Shown: positions 10,041-21,595, numbered from the stretch's first letter. The stretch: 50,843 nucleotides of DNA from Arenimonas malthae CC-JY-1 (GCF_000747075.1 NZ_AVCH01000011.1:1-50843); one strand, 5' to 3'. Translations and numbers: made by a program. Notes: generated by a model not told the origin, from the sequence alone.

Positions 10041-11818
10041 AGGTCGGGCCCGATGTTGAGGTGCAGTCGGATCGACTGCTGCGCGTCGCCGCCGAAGCCG
10101 TGCGCCACGTCGATGCGCACCGGGCCCACCGGCGAGCGCCACCGCAGGCCGACGCCGGCGCCCACCTGCGGGTCGAAGCTGCCGTCGCCGTCGAAGGCGT
10201 CACCCGTGTCCACGAACACCGCCGCGCCCCACTCGCGGGTGAACATGCGCTCGAACTCGGCGCTGGCCACCAGCAGGTGCTTGCCGCCGAACACGTAGCG
10301 GCGGCCGTCGGTGCCGGTGATGTATTGGCCGATCTCCTTGTAGCCATAGCCGCGCACGCTGCGGTCGCCGCCGGCGTAGAAACGCAGCGAGGGCGGGAAG
10401 TTGGGGAAGTCGCCGCTCACCGTGGTGCCGGCTTCGCCGCGCAGCAGCAGGCGGTGGCGACGGCCGAAGCTGCGGATCCAGCGGCCTTCGGCGCGCACCT
10501 GCAGGAAGTCGATGTCCGAACCGAAGGCCGACGAGCCCGCGCGCAGCTCCATCGTCAGGCCACGCGCGGCGCGCGGGTAGAGCGGGTCGTCGCTTTCGCT
10601 CCACTGCGCCCACAGCGACGGATAAACCAGCGTCGAGTACGCGTAGTCGAAGCCGGTGGCGGCGTCCTCGAAGCGCTCGCGCCGGTAGTTCAGCGCCGCC
10701 AGCAGGTTCCAGTTGCCCAGCCGGCCGCTGCGGCTGCCCACCACTTCGAGCAGCTCGTTGTTGATGCCGTCCACCTCTTCCTGGCGCAGCCTGGCGCTGG
10801 CGGTGTACCAGCCGTCGAGCCACTTGAAGGCGGGGATGCGGTACTGCGTGGCCAGGTCGTTGCGGCGCTGGGCCAGGCTGAGCAGGCTTTCGAACTTGTG
10901 GCCGCGGTCGTTCAGCCAGCGCCGCTCCAGGCCGCCGGTGAGGCCCAGGCCGGAATCGGTGCCGAAGCGCACGCCGGCCGAATAGACGCTGCGCTTGGCG
11001 GGGCTGAGCGCCACGGTCACGGGCACCTGTTTGTCCTGCGCGTCGTCGGGGCGCGGGCGGATGTCGATGGCGGCGAAATAATCGAGCTCGGCCAGCGAGG
11101 CCTGCAGCGCCAGCAGTTCGGCCTGGTCGTAGGGCTCGCCGGGTTTCCACGGCACCAGGTGTTCGAGCAGGCCGGGGCGGAAGGGGTGGCCTTCGAGCGT
11201 GGCTTCGCCCAGCGTGTAGCGCTCGCCGCTGTCCCAGGCCAGGGCGATGTCGGCGGCGTGCTCGGCGCGGCTGACGGTGACCTGGTGGGTGTCGAGCCGG
11301 GCGTCGAAATAACCGCGTGCCGCCAGCGCCCGGTCCATGTTGGCCTTGCCGGTCTCGTAGGTGGCGTGGTCGAACACCTGGCCCTCGCGCGGACGCAGGC
11401 GCTGCAGGCGGCGGGCCAGGGTGGCGTCGGCTTCGGCGGCGCCGGTGAGCGCGAGCTCGCGCTTGCGTACCTTCACCGGTTCGCCCGGCGTGATGGCCAC
11501 GCGCACGGTGATGCGTTCGCCGTCGCGTTGGACTTCGGTTTCGACCTGGGTGTCGTAGTAGCCGTAGGGCTCCATGGCCTGGCGCGCTTCGCGCGGGATG
11601 CGGCGCAGCAGGTAGGACAGGCGGCTTTCGGTGAGCGCCTTGCGGCGGTTGGGGTTGAGGCGGTGCAGGGAGAGCGCATCGAGCACGTCGTCGTGCTGTG
11701 CTTCGTCGTCGATGCCGGTGACCCGCACGGCCACCAGTTCCAGCGCCGCCGCCGGCGCGGCCACGCACAGGCAGAGCAGCAGGACGGCCAGCAGGCGGGC
11801 GGGGGGCGCGAAGGGCAT
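10037..11818 (-). CDS. tamA: Outer-membrane assembly factor TamA (Omp85 family)
   Basis: Outer-membrane partner of TamB, 593 residues. It has a signal peptide (PPARLLAVLLLCLCVAAPAAA, about residues 5-25 less the first), three POTRA-like domains (about residues 26-270) and an Omp85 16-strand barrel with the characteristic GGDRSVRGYGYKEIG segment (L6 loop region, about residue 490). The C-terminus finishes SIRLHLNIGPDL. The longest open frame starts at 11893, but ATG 11818 directly precedes the signal peptide and fits the family better; the Shine-Dalgarno is weak. The gene is divergent from the siderophore receptor, and the Fur box at 11895-11913 lies about 77 bases upstream of its start, so iron might also affect tamAB (inference). 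Confidence 0.92.
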   Translation of the reverse strand: MPFAPPARLLAVLLLCLCVAAPAAALELVAVRVTGIDDEAQHDDVLDALSLHRLNPNRRKALTESRLSYLLRRIPREARQAMEPYGYYDTQVETEVQRDGERITVRVAITPGEPVKVRKRELALTGAAEADATLARRLQRLRPREGQVFDHATYETGKANMDRALAARGYFDARLDTHQVTVSRAEHAADIALAWDSGERYTLGEATLEGHPFRPGLLEHLVPWKPGEPYDQAELLALQASLAELDYFAAIDIRPRPDDAQDKQVPVTVALSPAKRSVYSAGVRFGTDSGLGLTGGLERRWLNDRGHKFESLLSLAQRRNDLATQYRIPAFKWLDGWYTASARLRQEEVDGINNELLEVVGSRSGRLGNWNLLAALNYRRERFEDAATGFDYAYSTLVYPSLWAQWSESDDPLYPRAARGLTMELRAGSSAFGSDIDFLQVRAEGRWIRSFGRRHRLLLRGEAGTTVSGDFPNFPPSLRFYAGGDRSVRGYGYKEIGQYITGTDGRRYVFGGKHLLVASAEFERMFTREWGAAVFVDTGDAFDGDGSFDPQVGAGVGLRWRSPVGPVRIDVAHGFGGDAQQSIRLHLNIGPDL

Positions 11819-11894
11819 GCCGGGACAGCATAACGGGTGCCGCAAGGCCGGCCCGGCAAGGTTTCGTGAGGGAAGGCTTGCCATCGGCACCACT

Positions 11895-11913
11895 GGTAAT
11901 GATAATGATTCGC
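11895..11913 (+). promoter_or_regulatory. Fur box
   Basis: GGTAATGATAATGATTCGC matches 15 of 19 positions of the classic Fur consensus GATAATGATAATCATTATC. It lies 51 bases before the siderophore receptor start, in the divergent tamA/receptor gap, where Fur-Fe2+ would block the receptor promoter when iron is plentiful. It is one of the few A/T-rich stretches in the neighbourhood. Confidence 0.85.
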
Positions 11914-11964
11914 ATTAGCTAGCCGCTTCGGCCCAGCCAACGACCCCTTCCCAAGGACCGAAGC

Positions 11965-14283
11965 ATGTCTCCTCGTCCCTCCCCGGCGGCCCGCGCGGCC
12001 GTCCCGCATCCGCTTTGCCTGGCGCTCGCGCTGGCGCTACCGGCCGCTGCCAGCGCGGCCCCGGCGCCCACCGAACTCGAGACCGTCGAAGTGACCGGCG
12101 AGCGCGTGGACAAGCCCGCCTCGCCCAAATACACCGAGGCGCTGCTCGATACGCCGCAGACGATCACCGTGGTCGACCGCGCCACCATGGACCAGCAGGG
12201 CCTGCTGGGCCTGCGCGACGTGCTGCAGACCTTGCCGGGCATCACCTTCGGCGCGGGCGAGGGCGGCGGTGGTTACGGCGACTCCATCACGCTGCGCGGC
12301 TTCAGCGCCAGCGCCGACGTCACCGTGGACGGCGTGCGCGACAGCGCCCAGTACACCCGCAGCGACAACTTCAACCTTGAGTCGGTGGAGCTGGTGAACG
12401 GCGCGAACTCGGCCTACTCGGGCGCCGGTTCGGTGGGCGGCAGCATCAACCTGGTGAGCAAGGCCGCGCGCCTGGAGGACTTCGCGCAGGCCACGGCGGC
12501 GCTGGGCACCGACGGCTTCCGCCGCCTCACCGCCGACGTGAACCAGCGCCTCGGCGACGGTAACGCCCTGCGCCTGAACGCGATGGTGCACGAGAACGAC
12601 GTACCCGGCCGCGACCATGAGCGCTTCGAACGCTGGGGCTTCGCGCCCTCGCTGGGGCTGGCGCTGGATTCTGACACGCGCCTCACGCTGTCGGCTTTCG
12701 TGCAGCGCGACGACAACCTGCCGCAGTACGGCCTGCCGTATTTCCCGGCCTACGGCGGCGTGCTGCCGGGCGTGGACGAGGAAGGCTACTACGGCTACCA
12801 CAACGTGGACCGCCAGGAGATCGCGGCCGACAGCGTGACCGGCCTGTTCGAGCACGACTTCAGCGAGCGCGTGCAGCTGCGCAGCCTGGCGCGCTGGCAG
12901 CAGGTGGCGCAGGACTCGATCGTGGATGCGGTGCAGGGAACGTGGTGCCTCGAGGACGGAGTCAATCCGGCCACCGGCGCCGCCTGTTCGCCCGCCGGCA
13001 GCTACCTGCCCAGCGGCCCGCGCGGCTACCGGCGCCAGACCGAAAACGCCCTGGCCACCAGCCAGACCGACCTCACCGCGCGCTTCGCCACCGGCGCCGT
13101 CAGCCATGCGCTGGTGGCCGGCGCGGCGTTCACGCACGAGACCTTCGAGCTCGACACCGGCAGCGTGCTGCGCAATGCCGACGGCAGCCCGGTGGCGCTG
13201 CCGCGCATGGACCTGTCGAACCCGGATTCGCACTGGGCCGGCCCGGTGAATTACTTCCGCACCGGCCGCAGCGAGGGCACGCTGTCGAACCAGGCGCTGT
13301 ACGTCTTCGACACGCTGGGCTTCGGCGAGCGCTGGAAGCTCAACCTCGGCGCCCGCTACGAGCACAACGCCGGCGACACCACGACCTACGCGGTGAAAAC
13401 CTACACCGCGCCGGGTGCCGCCAACCCCAGCCCCGACAACGCCGGCCTGGGCACGATCCTCGGCAAGAGCGCGGTGTTCGAAAACGAGGAAGACCTGTTC
13501 TCCTGGCGCGCCGGCCTGGTGTACAAGCCGGCCGAAAACGGCACCGTTTACCTTTCCTACGCCAACAGCAAGACGCCGTCGAAGGCATCGGTCAACGGCG
13601 CCTGCACCGCGCAAACCTGCGGCGTGGAACCGGAAACGGCCGCCAACCTCGAGCTCGGCAGCAAGTGGGACCTGCTCGACGGCCACCTGGCCCTGAGCGC
13701 CGCGCTGTTCCGCAACAAGCGCCAGAACTACCGCGTGGCCGACTTCGACCCGGCCAACCCCACGGGCGAGCAGCAGCTCGACGGCCGCGCCCGCGTGGAC
13801 GGCATCGCGCTGGGCATCGCCGGCCACCTCACCGAGGCCTGGTCGGTGTTCGCCAACGCCACCTGGCTCGACAGCGAGGTGCTGCAATCGGTATCCGATT
13901 ACTGCCTGGACAACCCCGGCCAGAACGGTTGCACCAACACGCCGGCGGACCCGGACCCGACGCGGGGCGACCGCATCATCAACACGCCGGAAACCTCCGC
14001 CAGCCTGTGGACGACCTACGCCATCGCCCCGGGCTGGACGCTCGGCTACGGCGTGACCTACCAGGGCGCCTTCGATGCCGGCCGCGTCGCCGGCCTGCCC
14101 GACGTGCCGTCGTGGACCACGCACCGCGCCATGGCCGCGTACGCGGTGAACAGCCAGCTGAGCCTGCAGCTGAACCTCAACAACCTCACCGACGAGAAGT
14201 ACGTCACCCGCGTGCGCAACAACGGCTGGGCCACGCCCGGCGAGGCGCGCTCGGCCGTGCTGTCGGCCACCTACCGGTTCTGA
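11965..14283 (+). CDS. piuA: TonB-dependent siderophore receptor (Fiu/PiuA-like)
   Basis: Outer-membrane receptor of 772 residues taking up ferric catecholate-type siderophores with energy from TonB-ExbBD. It has a signal peptide (about residues 1-33), a TonB-box-like ETVEVTGE at about 39-46, a plug domain ([49 protein letters not shown]) and a long barrel ending TYRF. The motif [19 protein letters not shown] is characteristic of this receptor class. ATG 11965 is preceded by AAGGA (11953-11957). The Fur box upstream and the piuC and PepSY genes immediately downstream (16 and 9 bases) reproduce the piuA-piuC-piuB arrangement. The exact siderophore cannot be read from the sequence. Confidence 0.9.
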   Translation: MSPRPSPAARAAVPHPLCLALALALPAAASAAPAPTELETVEVTGERVDKPASPKYTEALLDTPQTITVVDRATMDQQGLLGLRDVLQTLPGITFGAGEGGGGYGDSITLRGFSASADVTVDGVRDSAQYTRSDNFNLESVELVNGANSAYSGAGSVGGSINLVSKAARLEDFAQATAALGTDGFRRLTADVNQRLGDGNALRLNAMVHENDVPGRDHERFERWGFAPSLGLALDSDTRLTLSAFVQRDDNLPQYGLPYFPAYGGVLPGVDEEGYYGYHNVDRQEIAADSVTGLFEHDFSERVQLRSLARWQQVAQDSIVDAVQGTWCLEDGVNPATGAACSPAGSYLPSGPRGYRRQTENALATSQTDLTARFATGAVSHALVAGAAFTHETFELDTGSVLRNADGSPVALPRMDLSNPDSHWAGPVNYFRTGRSEGTLSNQALYVFDTLGFGERWKLNLGARYEHNAGDTTTYAVKTYTAPGAANPSPDNAGLGTILGKSAVFENEEDLFSWRAGLVYKPAENGTVYLSYANSKTPSKASVNGACTAQTCGVEPETAANLELGSKWDLLDGHLALSAALFRNKRQNYRVADFDPANPTGEQQLDGRARVDGIALGIAGHLTEAWSVFANATWLDSEVLQSVSDYCLDNPGQNGCTNTPADPDPTRGDRIINTPETSASLWTTYAIAPGWTLGYGVTYQGAFDAGRVAGLPDVPSWTTHRAMAAYAVNSQLSLQLNLNNLTDEKYVTRVRNNGWATPGEARSAVLSATYRF

Positions 14284-14299
14284 CGGTCGCGAGGCTTCC

Positions 14300-14986
14300 A
14301 TGCTGCTGCATGTCCCGAACGTGCTCTCCGCCGACGAGCTGGCGCACTTCCGCGCCCGGCTTGCCACCGCCGCCTGGGCCGACGGCCGCGCCACCGCCGG
14401 CTACCAGTCGGCCCAGGCCAAGCACAACCTGCAGCTGCCGGAGAGCGACCCGGTGGCCCGCGAACTCGGCGGCCGCGTGCTCGACGCGCTGGGCCGGCAC
14501 CCGCTGTTCTTCAGCGCCGCGCTGCCGCGCAAGATCTATCCGCCGCTGTTCAACTGCTACCGCGGCGGGCAGTCCTTCGGCTTCCACGTGGACAACGCCG
14601 TGCGGTACGACCGCGGCGGGGCGCGGCCCGAGCCGGTGCGCACCGATGTGTCGTCGACGCTGTTCCTGAGCGGCCCCGACGAGTACGACGGCGGCGAGCT
14701 GGTGATCCAGGACACCTACGGTACCCAGCGCGTGAAGCTGCCGGCCGGCGACCTGGTGCTTTACCCGGGCACCAGCCTGCACGAGGTGACGCCGGTGACG
14801 CGCGGGGAGCGCATCGCCAGCTTCTTCTGGACCCAGAGCCTGGTGCGCGACGCCGGCCAGCGCCGCGAGCTGTTCGAGCTCGACCGCGGCATCCAGGCGC
14901 TCACCGCCGCCGCGCCGGGCCACGCCGGGCTCGTGCAGCTCACCGGCGTGTACCACAACCTGCTGCGCCGCTGGGCCGAGGCCTGA
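14300..14986 (+). CDS. piuC: Fe2+/2-oxoglutarate dioxygenase PiuC (PKHD-type hydroxylase)
   Basis: A 228-residue non-haem iron oxygenase. The 2-His-1-carboxylate iron site is clear: His96 and Asp98 in FGFHVDN, and His161 in SLHEVTPV; Arg171 in [10 protein letters not shown] is placed to bind 2-oxoglutarate. PYFNCY-like segment [15 protein letters not shown] matches the PiuC/YbiX family. The substrate is not established; its constant pairing with catecholate siderophore receptors suggests processing of the imported siderophore or a role in iron stress. It sits 16 bases after the receptor and 9 before the PepSY gene, so Fur repression of the whole group is expected. Confidence 0.93.
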   Translation: MLLHVPNVLSADELAHFRARLATAAWADGRATAGYQSAQAKHNLQLPESDPVARELGGRVLDALGRHPLFFSAALPRKIYPPLFNCYRGGQSFGFHVDNAVRYDRGGARPEPVRTDVSSTLFLSGPDEYDGGELVIQDTYGTQRVKLPAGDLVLYPGTSLHEVTPVTRGERIASFFWTQSLVRDAGQRRELFELDRGIQALTAAAPGHAGLVQLTGVYHNLLRRWAEA

Positions 14987-14995
14987 GGCCACCGC

Positions 14996-16180
14996 ATGCT
15001 GCGCAAGATCCTGTTCCAGACGCACTGGTTCCTGGGCATCACCGCTGGTCTCGTGCTGGCGCTCGTCGGCGTGACCGGCGCGCTGCTGTCTTATGAGGAC
15101 GCGCTGCTCAAGGTGCTCAATCCCGGCGTGATGACGGTCGAAGCCGGCGGCCGTGCGCCGCTGCTGCCTTCCGAGCTGCTGGCGCGCGTGTCGGCGACGG
15201 AGCCGGGCAAGACGGTCCAGTCGCTCACGCTTTCCGCCGATGCCCGCGATGCGGCGCGCGTCGGCTACGCCCCGGCGCCGGGCGCCCCGCCAGGCCCGGG
15301 TGGTCGCGCCCGCGGCGAAATGCGCTGGCTCGATCCCTACACGGGCGAACTGCTGGGCCAGCCGCGCGGCGAAGGTTTCTTCCGCTTCACCATGCAGCTG
15401 CACCGCTGGCTGGCGGCGGGCGCGTGGGGCAAGCAGGTGGTCGGCGCCTCGACGGTGGCGCTGGTGTTCTTCTGCCTCTCGGGCCTGTACCTGCGCTGGC
15501 CGCGGCGCTGGGCCAGCCTGCGCGCCTGGTTGCACCTGGACACGCGGCTGAGCGGGCGGCGTTTCCTGTGGCACCTGCATTCGGTGGTGGCCACCTGGCT
15601 GCTCGTGCCCTACCTGGTGATGGCGCTCACCGGCCTGTGGTGGAGCTACGGCTGGTACCGCGAGGGCGTGAATTCGCTGGCGGGTTCGCCGGCGCAGGCG
15701 ATGCGCGGCGGGACGGGCGCCGCACCCACGGGTCGCGATGCGGGCCCCGCGCCGGTGGTGGACGTGGCGGCGGCATTCGTCGCCTTCGATGCCGAGGTGC
15801 CCGCTTGGTCCACCCGCACGCTGCGCCTGCCCGCCGCCGCGGGCGCGCCGGTCGAATTCAACTACCAGGACCCGAACCCCGCGCACGAACGCGCGAACCA
15901 CCGCCTCGCGCTCGACGCCGCCACGCTCGCCGTCGCCGCGCACGAGCGCTTCGACGACAAACCCGCGGGCCAGCGCTTCGTCGCCGCCATCTTCCCGCTG
16001 CACAGCGGCAGCTACTTCGGCTGGCCCGGGCTGCTGCTGTTCTGCATCGCCAGCCTGGCGATGCCGCTGTTCACCGTCACCGGTTTCCAGCTTTACCTCG
16101 ACAGGCGGGCGAAAAAACGCGCCGGCGTGGTGCGCCGGCGCGAGCGTGAACTGGCCCTGGCGAAACGGTCAGCCGGCTGA
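14996..16180 (+). CDS. PepSY-associated membrane protein (PiuB-like)
   Basis: A 394-residue inner-membrane protein with the PepSY-TM architecture: a first membrane helix at about residues 12-34 (WFLGITAGLVLALVGVTGAL), a soluble PepSY region, a His-containing segment MQLHRWLAAG (about 131-140), further helices at about 145-165 and 195-220, and a last helix near 350-370, ending in a basic tail. Family members near siderophore receptors are thought to act as inner-membrane ferrisiderophore reductases; the conserved His residues fit haem or metal binding (inference). Third gene of the Fur-controlled group. Its last 12 bases overlap the 3' end of glyS on the other strand. Confidence 0.85.
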   Translation: MLRKILFQTHWFLGITAGLVLALVGVTGALLSYEDALLKVLNPGVMTVEAGGRAPLLPSELLARVSATEPGKTVQSLTLSADARDAARVGYAPAPGAPPGPGGRARGEMRWLDPYTGELLGQPRGEGFFRFTMQLHRWLAAGAWGKQVVGASTVALVFFCLSGLYLRWPRRWASLRAWLHLDTRLSGRRFLWHLHSVVATWLLVPYLVMALTGLWWSYGWYREGVNSLAGSPAQAMRGGTGAAPTGRDAGPAPVVDVAAAFVAFDAEVPAWSTRTLRLPAAAGAPVEFNYQDPNPAHERANHRLALDAATLAVAAHERFDDKPAGQRFVAAIFPLHSGSYFGWPGLLLFCIASLAMPLFTVTGFQLYLDRRAKKRAGVVRRRERELALAKRSAG

Positions 16181-18251
16181 GAGCTGCTCCACCGCCGCCA
16201 CCGCCGCGAAGCGGTCGGCGATGAGCTTGAGCAGGGCCAGGCGGTTGTCGCGCAGCGCCGCGTCTTCGGCCATCACCATGGTGCGGTCGAAGAAGTTGTC
16301 CACCGGCGCCTGCAGCGCGGCCAGGCGCTTGAGCGTGCCGACGTAGTCGCGCTGCGCCAGCAGCGGGTCGGTGTCGGCCAGCGCGGACGCGAGCGCATCG
16401 TGCAGCACCTGCTCGGCCGGCTCGGCCAGCAGCGAGGCGTCCACCACCGGCGGGATCGAGCCTTCGACCTTGCGCAGGATGTTGCGGATGCGCTTGTTGG
16501 CCGCGGCCAGCGAGGCCGCCTCGCGCAGGCGCGCGAATTCGGCGATGGCCTTGAGGCGCTTGTCGAAGTCGAGCAGCGAACCCGGGCGCACTTCCGCCAC
16601 CGCGTCGAACTGCGTGCCCGGCACGCCCTGTTCGGCGTAGTAGGCGCGCAGGCGCTCGAGGATGAAGTCGTAGAGCTCGGTGCTGGGCGCCCAGGTGAGT
16701 TCGCGCGGCAGGCCGGCGTTGGCGTCGTCGAGCAGGGCGCCGAGGTCGAGGTCCATCTGGCCTTCGATCAGCGTGCGGGCCAGGCCCTGGGCGTTGCGGC
16801 GCAGGGCGAACGGGTCCTTGTTGCCGCTGGGCTTGAGGCCCGCGGCGAAGCCGCCGGCAATCGTGTCCAGGCGGTCGGCCACGGCCAGCAGGCGGCCCAG
16901 CGGCGAGGCGGCGATGGCGTCGCCGGAGAAACGCGGCGCATAGGCTTCGTCGATGGCGTCGGCCACGTCGGCCGGCTCGCCCGAGGCCAGCGCGTAGTGC
17001 CGGCCCATCTTGCCCTGCAGCTCCGGGAACTCGCCGACCATGCGGCTGAGCAGGTCGCACTTGGCCAGCGAGGCGGCGCGGTTGGCCTTGAGGCTGTCGG
17101 CGCCCAGGGTCTCGGCGATGATGCCGGCCAGGCGCGCCACGCGCGCGGCGCGGTCGGCGTAGCTGCCCAGCTTCTGCTGGAAGGTGACGGTGGCCAGGCC
17201 GGTCATCCAGGCGTCGAGCGGCTGCTTGAGGTCTTCGTCGAAGAAGAACTTGGCGTCGGCGAAACGCGGGCGGATGACGCGCTCGTAACCCTTGCGGATC
17301 TCGGCCGGGTCCTTGGACTCGAGGTTGGCGATGCCGATGAACTTCTCGCTGAGCTTGCCCTCGGCGTCGAGCACGGGGAAGAACTTCTGGTTCGTCTCCA
17401 TGGTCAGGATCAGCGCTTCCTGCGGCACGCGCAGGAATTCGCGCTCGAAGCTGCACAGGATGGCCTTGGGCCATTCCACCAGGCAGTTCACTTCCTCGAG
17501 CAGCTCGGGCAGCACGCGGGCCTGGCCGCCGGCTTCCTTCGCGGCGGCGGCGATTTCGGCGCGCACGCGCTCGCGGCGTTCGCGCGGGTCGGCCAGCACC
17601 TTGGCCTCGCGCAGCGCCTGCAGGTATTCACCGGCGTCGTTGAGCCACACCGGCTTGGCGTGGTGGAAACGGTGGCCGCGGCTCATGCGGTCGGATTTCA
17701 GGCCCAGCACTTCGCCCGGGGCCACGTCGCGGCCCAGCAGCATCACCAGCCAGTGCGCCGGGCGAACGAAGGCGTAGTCGCGGTCGCCCCAGCGCATGGG
17801 CTTGGGCACCGGCAGCGCCTTGAGCGCTTCGGCGGTGATCTCGGCCAGCAGGGTGGCGGTGGCGGCGCCGGGGCGCGAGGAGCGCGCCACGAAGCGCATG
17901 CCCTTGGCGTCGGTGACGCGGTCGAGCTTCTCCCACTCGATGCCGTTCTTCTGCGCGAAGCCCAGCAGCGCCGGCGTCGGCTTGCCCTCGGCGTCGAGGC
18001 CGATGTTGGTGTACGGCCCCAGCACTTCGGAATGCTGCACCGGCTGCTGGGTGGCCACGGCCGGCAGGAACACGGCCAGGCGGCGCGGCGAGTACAGCGG
18101 GCCGGCCGGCAGCTGGCCGGCATCGGACTTCACCTCGATGCGGCGCGCGGCCAGGCCCTTGAGCACGCCGTCGTAAAAGGCCTGGGCCAGTTCGGGCAGC
18201 GCCTTCGGCGGCAGCTCCTCGGTGCCCAGTTCGATCAGCAGCGGCAGGAAA

Positions 18252-18259
<8 letters not shown>
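16169..18259 (-). CDS. glyS: Glycine--tRNA ligase beta subunit
   Basis: Beta chain (696 residues) of the bacterial alpha2-beta2 glycyl-tRNA synthetase, which charges tRNA-Gly. It has the family N-terminus ([22 protein letters not shown]), the HD-like central domain and a C-terminal DALR-type anticodon-binding region (about residues 590-690: [21 protein letters not shown]). Length agrees with E. coli (689). The start ATG lies inside the end of glyQ (8-base overlap), so the two subunits are translationally coupled in equal amounts. The stop overlaps convergently with the PepSY gene. Confidence 0.97.
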
Positions 18260-19166
<907 letters not shown>

Positions 19167-19194
19167 CGCGGTTTCGCCCTGTCCAAAGCGCGCT

Positions 19195-19200
19195 AGTATA
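19195..19200 (-). promoter_or_regulatory. -10 box for glyQS
   Basis: TATACT on the minus strand, one mismatch to TATAAT, 28 bases before the glyQ ATG, giving a leader of about 22 nt. No good -35 hexamer is visible at 17 bases, so the assignment is tentative. Confidence 0.4.
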
Positions 19201-19234
19201 GCCGCGACCCGCGTCCCTGCTTGTTTTGCGCCCG

Positions 19235-19969
19235 ATGAAGCCCTTCCTGATCCTCGAGACCGGCGTCCCCATCCCCAGCCTCCGCCGCCACGGCAGCTTC
19301 GGCCACTGGATCCGGGTCGCCGCCGGCCTGCATGGCCGCCAAGTGCACCAGGTGCGGGTGCTCGACGGCGAGCCGCTGCCGTCCGCGTCCGACTACGCCG
19401 GCGTGCTGGTCACCGGCTCGGGCGCCATGGTCACCGAACGCGCCGACTGGAGCGAACGCAGCGCCGACTGGCTGCGCGCCGCCGCCGAGGCCGGCCAGCC
19501 GCTTTTCGGCATCTGCTACGGCCACCAGCTGATCGCGCATGCGCTGGGCGGGCAGGTGGACTACAACCCGCGCGGCCGCGAGATGGGCACGGTGCCGGTG
19601 TCGCTGCACGCCGAGGCGGCGGGAGACCCGCTGTTCGCCGGCCTGCCCGCGCGCTTCGACGCCCACACCACCCACCTGCAGACCGTCACTGCGCCGCCGC
19701 CCGGCGCGCAGGTGCTGGCGGCGTCGGAGCGCGACGACTGCCAGGCCTTCCGCTGGGGCGAGGCGGCCTGGGGCGTGCAGTTCCATCCCGAGTTCAGCAC
19801 CGGCATGATGCGGGGCTACATCCACGCCCGTTCCGAGGCGCTGGCGAAGGAAGGCACCTGCCACGCCAGCCTGTCGAAGGCGGTGCGGCCGGCGCCGCTG
19901 GCGCGCCGCGTGCTGCGGCGCTTCATCCACCAGGCGCACCGGCGCGGCAGGCAAGAAGGAACCCGATGA
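19235..19969 (+). CDS. Class I glutamine amidotransferase (GMP-synthase-like GATase domain)
   Basis: A 244-residue stand-alone class I glutaminase domain. The catalytic triad is intact: nucleophile Cys94 in FGICYGHQL, and His184 and Glu186 in VQFHPEFS. The oxyanion-type motif LVTGSGAMV is at about 58-66. Such single-domain proteins (YbgK/GuaA-like 'glutamine amidotransferase') often hydrolyse gamma-glutamyl compounds, but the acceptor cannot be told from sequence. ATG 19235 is preferred over an in-frame TTG at 19226. The gene's stop overlaps the start of the next gene (ATGA), so the membrane protein downstream is probably co-translated. Confidence 0.85.
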   Translation: MKPFLILETGVPIPSLRRHGSFGHWIRVAAGLHGRQVHQVRVLDGEPLPSASDYAGVLVTGSGAMVTERADWSERSADWLRAAAEAGQPLFGICYGHQLIAHALGGQVDYNPRGREMGTVPVSLHAEAAGDPLFAGLPARFDAHTTHLQTVTAPPPGAQVLAASERDDCQAFRWGEAAWGVQFHPEFSTGMMRGYIHARSEALAKEGTCHASLSKAVRPAPLARRVLRRFIHQAHRRGRQEGTR

Positions 19970-20892
19970 ACATCCGCAAGATCGACACCAACGACGTCAT
20001 CGCCTGCTTCACCCGCGCGGTGGACCTGGGCGGCCGCAATCCCAAGGCCGTGTTCGGTGCGGCGCTGCTGGCGCTGGTGGTGGTGTTCGGGCTCGGCATG
20101 TTGGTGATGCTGGCCGCCATCGTGGTGGCGGTGGGCACGGGCTTCGATCCCAAGTCGGCCGGCCCGGCGGCGGCGCTGGCCCTGGCCGCGCCGATCATGC
20201 TGCTCTACATGGTGCTGATGCCGGTGCTGGGCGGCGGCATGATGCACGTGGTGCACGAATCCGAATCCGGCCGGCCGGTGTCGGCGCTGGGCGTGTTCGC
20301 CGGTTTCCGCGGCGGCCGCCTGCTGTCGCTGGCGGGCCTGGCCGTGCTGCCGCTCGCCGGCCTGGCGCTCACCCTGCTCAACTACCGCGTGTTCGGCGGC
20401 CCCACCTACTTCGCCGAGTACACGGCCATGATGGAGGCGGCGATGCAGGGCGCGCCGCCGGTGCCGCCGGAAGCGCGTTCGCCGGCGCTGATGTTCATCG
20501 TCGGCATGCTGCTGACGGCGCTGCAGAACCTGCTGCAGCTGGTGACGGTGCCGGCGGTGCAGCTGGGCCGGCGCAGCACCCTGGGCGCGATCGCCGACGG
20601 CCTGGCCATGGTGCGGCACAACCCGGGCCCGAGCCTGCTGCTGCTGGTGCTGGGCTTCGCCGCCATGCTGGCGGTGGCGCTGGTGATGGTGGTGGTGGCG
20701 CTGGTGCTGGGCGTGGTCGCCGGGCTGCTGCCGCTGCTGGGCGTGCCGCTGGCGCTGCTGGTCATGCTGGCCTTCGCGGCGGTGCTGGTGGTGGTTTACA
20801 CCGGCGTGTCCTACTTCGCCTGGCGCAGCCAGTTCGCGCCGGAGGACCCGGCCGCGGGCCCGCCGCCGGTGCCGGCCCAGTTCGAGGCCTGA
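19966..20892 (+). CDS. BPSS1780-family multi-spanning membrane protein
   Basis: A 308-residue very hydrophobic protein beginning [21 protein letters not shown], a hallmark of the BPSS1780 family (N-terminal soluble segment, then several membrane helices). Hydrophobic stretches are seen at about residues 27-55, 66-85, 118-137, 167-185 and 215-285; the last part is built almost wholly of Val, Leu and Ala. The C-terminus is short, polar and Pro-rich. Function is unknown. ATG 19966 overlaps the preceding stop and is preceded by AAGAAGGA, a good ribosome-binding site. The 3' end is 7 bases from the convergent RDD gene. Confidence 0.85.
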   Translation: MNIRKIDTNDVIACFTRAVDLGGRNPKAVFGAALLALVVVFGLGMLVMLAAIVVAVGTGFDPKSAGPAAALALAAPIMLLYMVLMPVLGGGMMHVVHESESGRPVSALGVFAGFRGGRLLSLAGLAVLPLAGLALTLLNYRVFGGPTYFAEYTAMMEAAMQGAPPVPPEARSPALMFIVGMLLTALQNLLQLVTVPAVQLGRRSTLGAIADGLAMVRHNPGPSLLLLVLGFAAMLAVALVMVVVALVLGVVAGLLPLLGVPLALLVMLAFAAVLVVVYTGVSYFAWRSQFAPEDPAAGPPPVPAQFEA

Positions 20893-20899
20893 GCCCGGT

Positions 20900-21592
20900 T
20901 CAGGGCAGGCCGGTGGCCAGGGCTTCGAAGGCGAGCACCGCGTAGAACGTGGCCACGGCGGCGAAGGCCGCCAGCAGCGCGATCGCCTGCGCCCACAGCC
21001 AGCGCCGCGCGCCTGGCGGCATGGCCGCTGCAGCACCGGGGGCCAACACCACCCGGGTCCCGCTGAGCAAGTCGTGCAGGGCGCGGTGGTCGGCGCGCCA
21101 GCCCGCCATGGCGTGGCCCAGGTGCAGCAGGCACCAGGACGGGATCCCCGCCAGGAAACGCAGCGCCACCCGGCCCGGTCCCGGCCGGCCGCCGTCGCGG
21201 CAGGCCACCCGCAGGCCAAACAGGCGCTTGCCGGGCGTGGCCTGCCAGGGCGAGGCCTCGAACGCGACCCACCAGGCCGCCGACAGCGCGAACAGCACCG
21301 CCATGGCCACCAGCGCGGCGTGCAGCCAGGCGCCGGCCAGGTCGCCGAGGGCGGCGCGCAGCGCGGGGTCGTTCGTCCAGCCGGGCAGGGCCTGCAGCGG
21401 GTCCAGGCCCTGGCCCATGGCCGCGTCCGCCAGCTCGAACAGGCGCAGCTGGAGCTTCGACAGGTGCAGGTCGGTCTGGGCCAGCCAGCGCTGGCCGGTG
21501 CCCCAGAGCAGCGGCACCGAGAGCGCCAGCGGGGCCAGCGAATCCAGGCTCCAGGCGGCGTAGCGACGCCAGAACCCGGCCGGCGTGGCCAT
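20900..21592 (-). CDS. RDD-family membrane protein
   Basis: A 230-residue inner-membrane protein with the RDD signature spread over the first helix (FWRRYAAWSLDSLAPLALSV: Arg and Asp) and the second domain (ATPGKRLFGLRV, DHRALHDLLSGTRVV). Four hydrophobic segments are visible. Family members are poorly understood; some have been linked to Na+/H+ transport or stress. It starts 3 bases after the tatC stop, so it is likely the last gene of the tatABC transcript. The proximity to tatC has no known functional meaning. Confidence 0.85.
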   Translation of the reverse strand: MATPAGFWRRYAAWSLDSLAPLALSVPLLWGTGQRWLAQTDLHLSKLQLRLFELADAAMGQGLDPLQALPGWTNDPALRAALGDLAGAWLHAALVAMAVLFALSAAWWVAFEASPWQATPGKRLFGLRVACRDGGRPGPGRVALRFLAGIPSWCLLHLGHAMAGWRADHRALHDLLSGTRVVLAPGAAAAMPPGARRWLWAQAIALLAAFAAVATFYAVLAFEALATGLP

Positions 21593-21595
21593 GGT

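Noticed and set aside
6987-10298. A 1103-codon plus-strand open frame antisense to tamB
   Set aside because: Low-complexity Ala/Gln/Arg translation with no fold, opposite a clear TamB; a GC-bias artefact.
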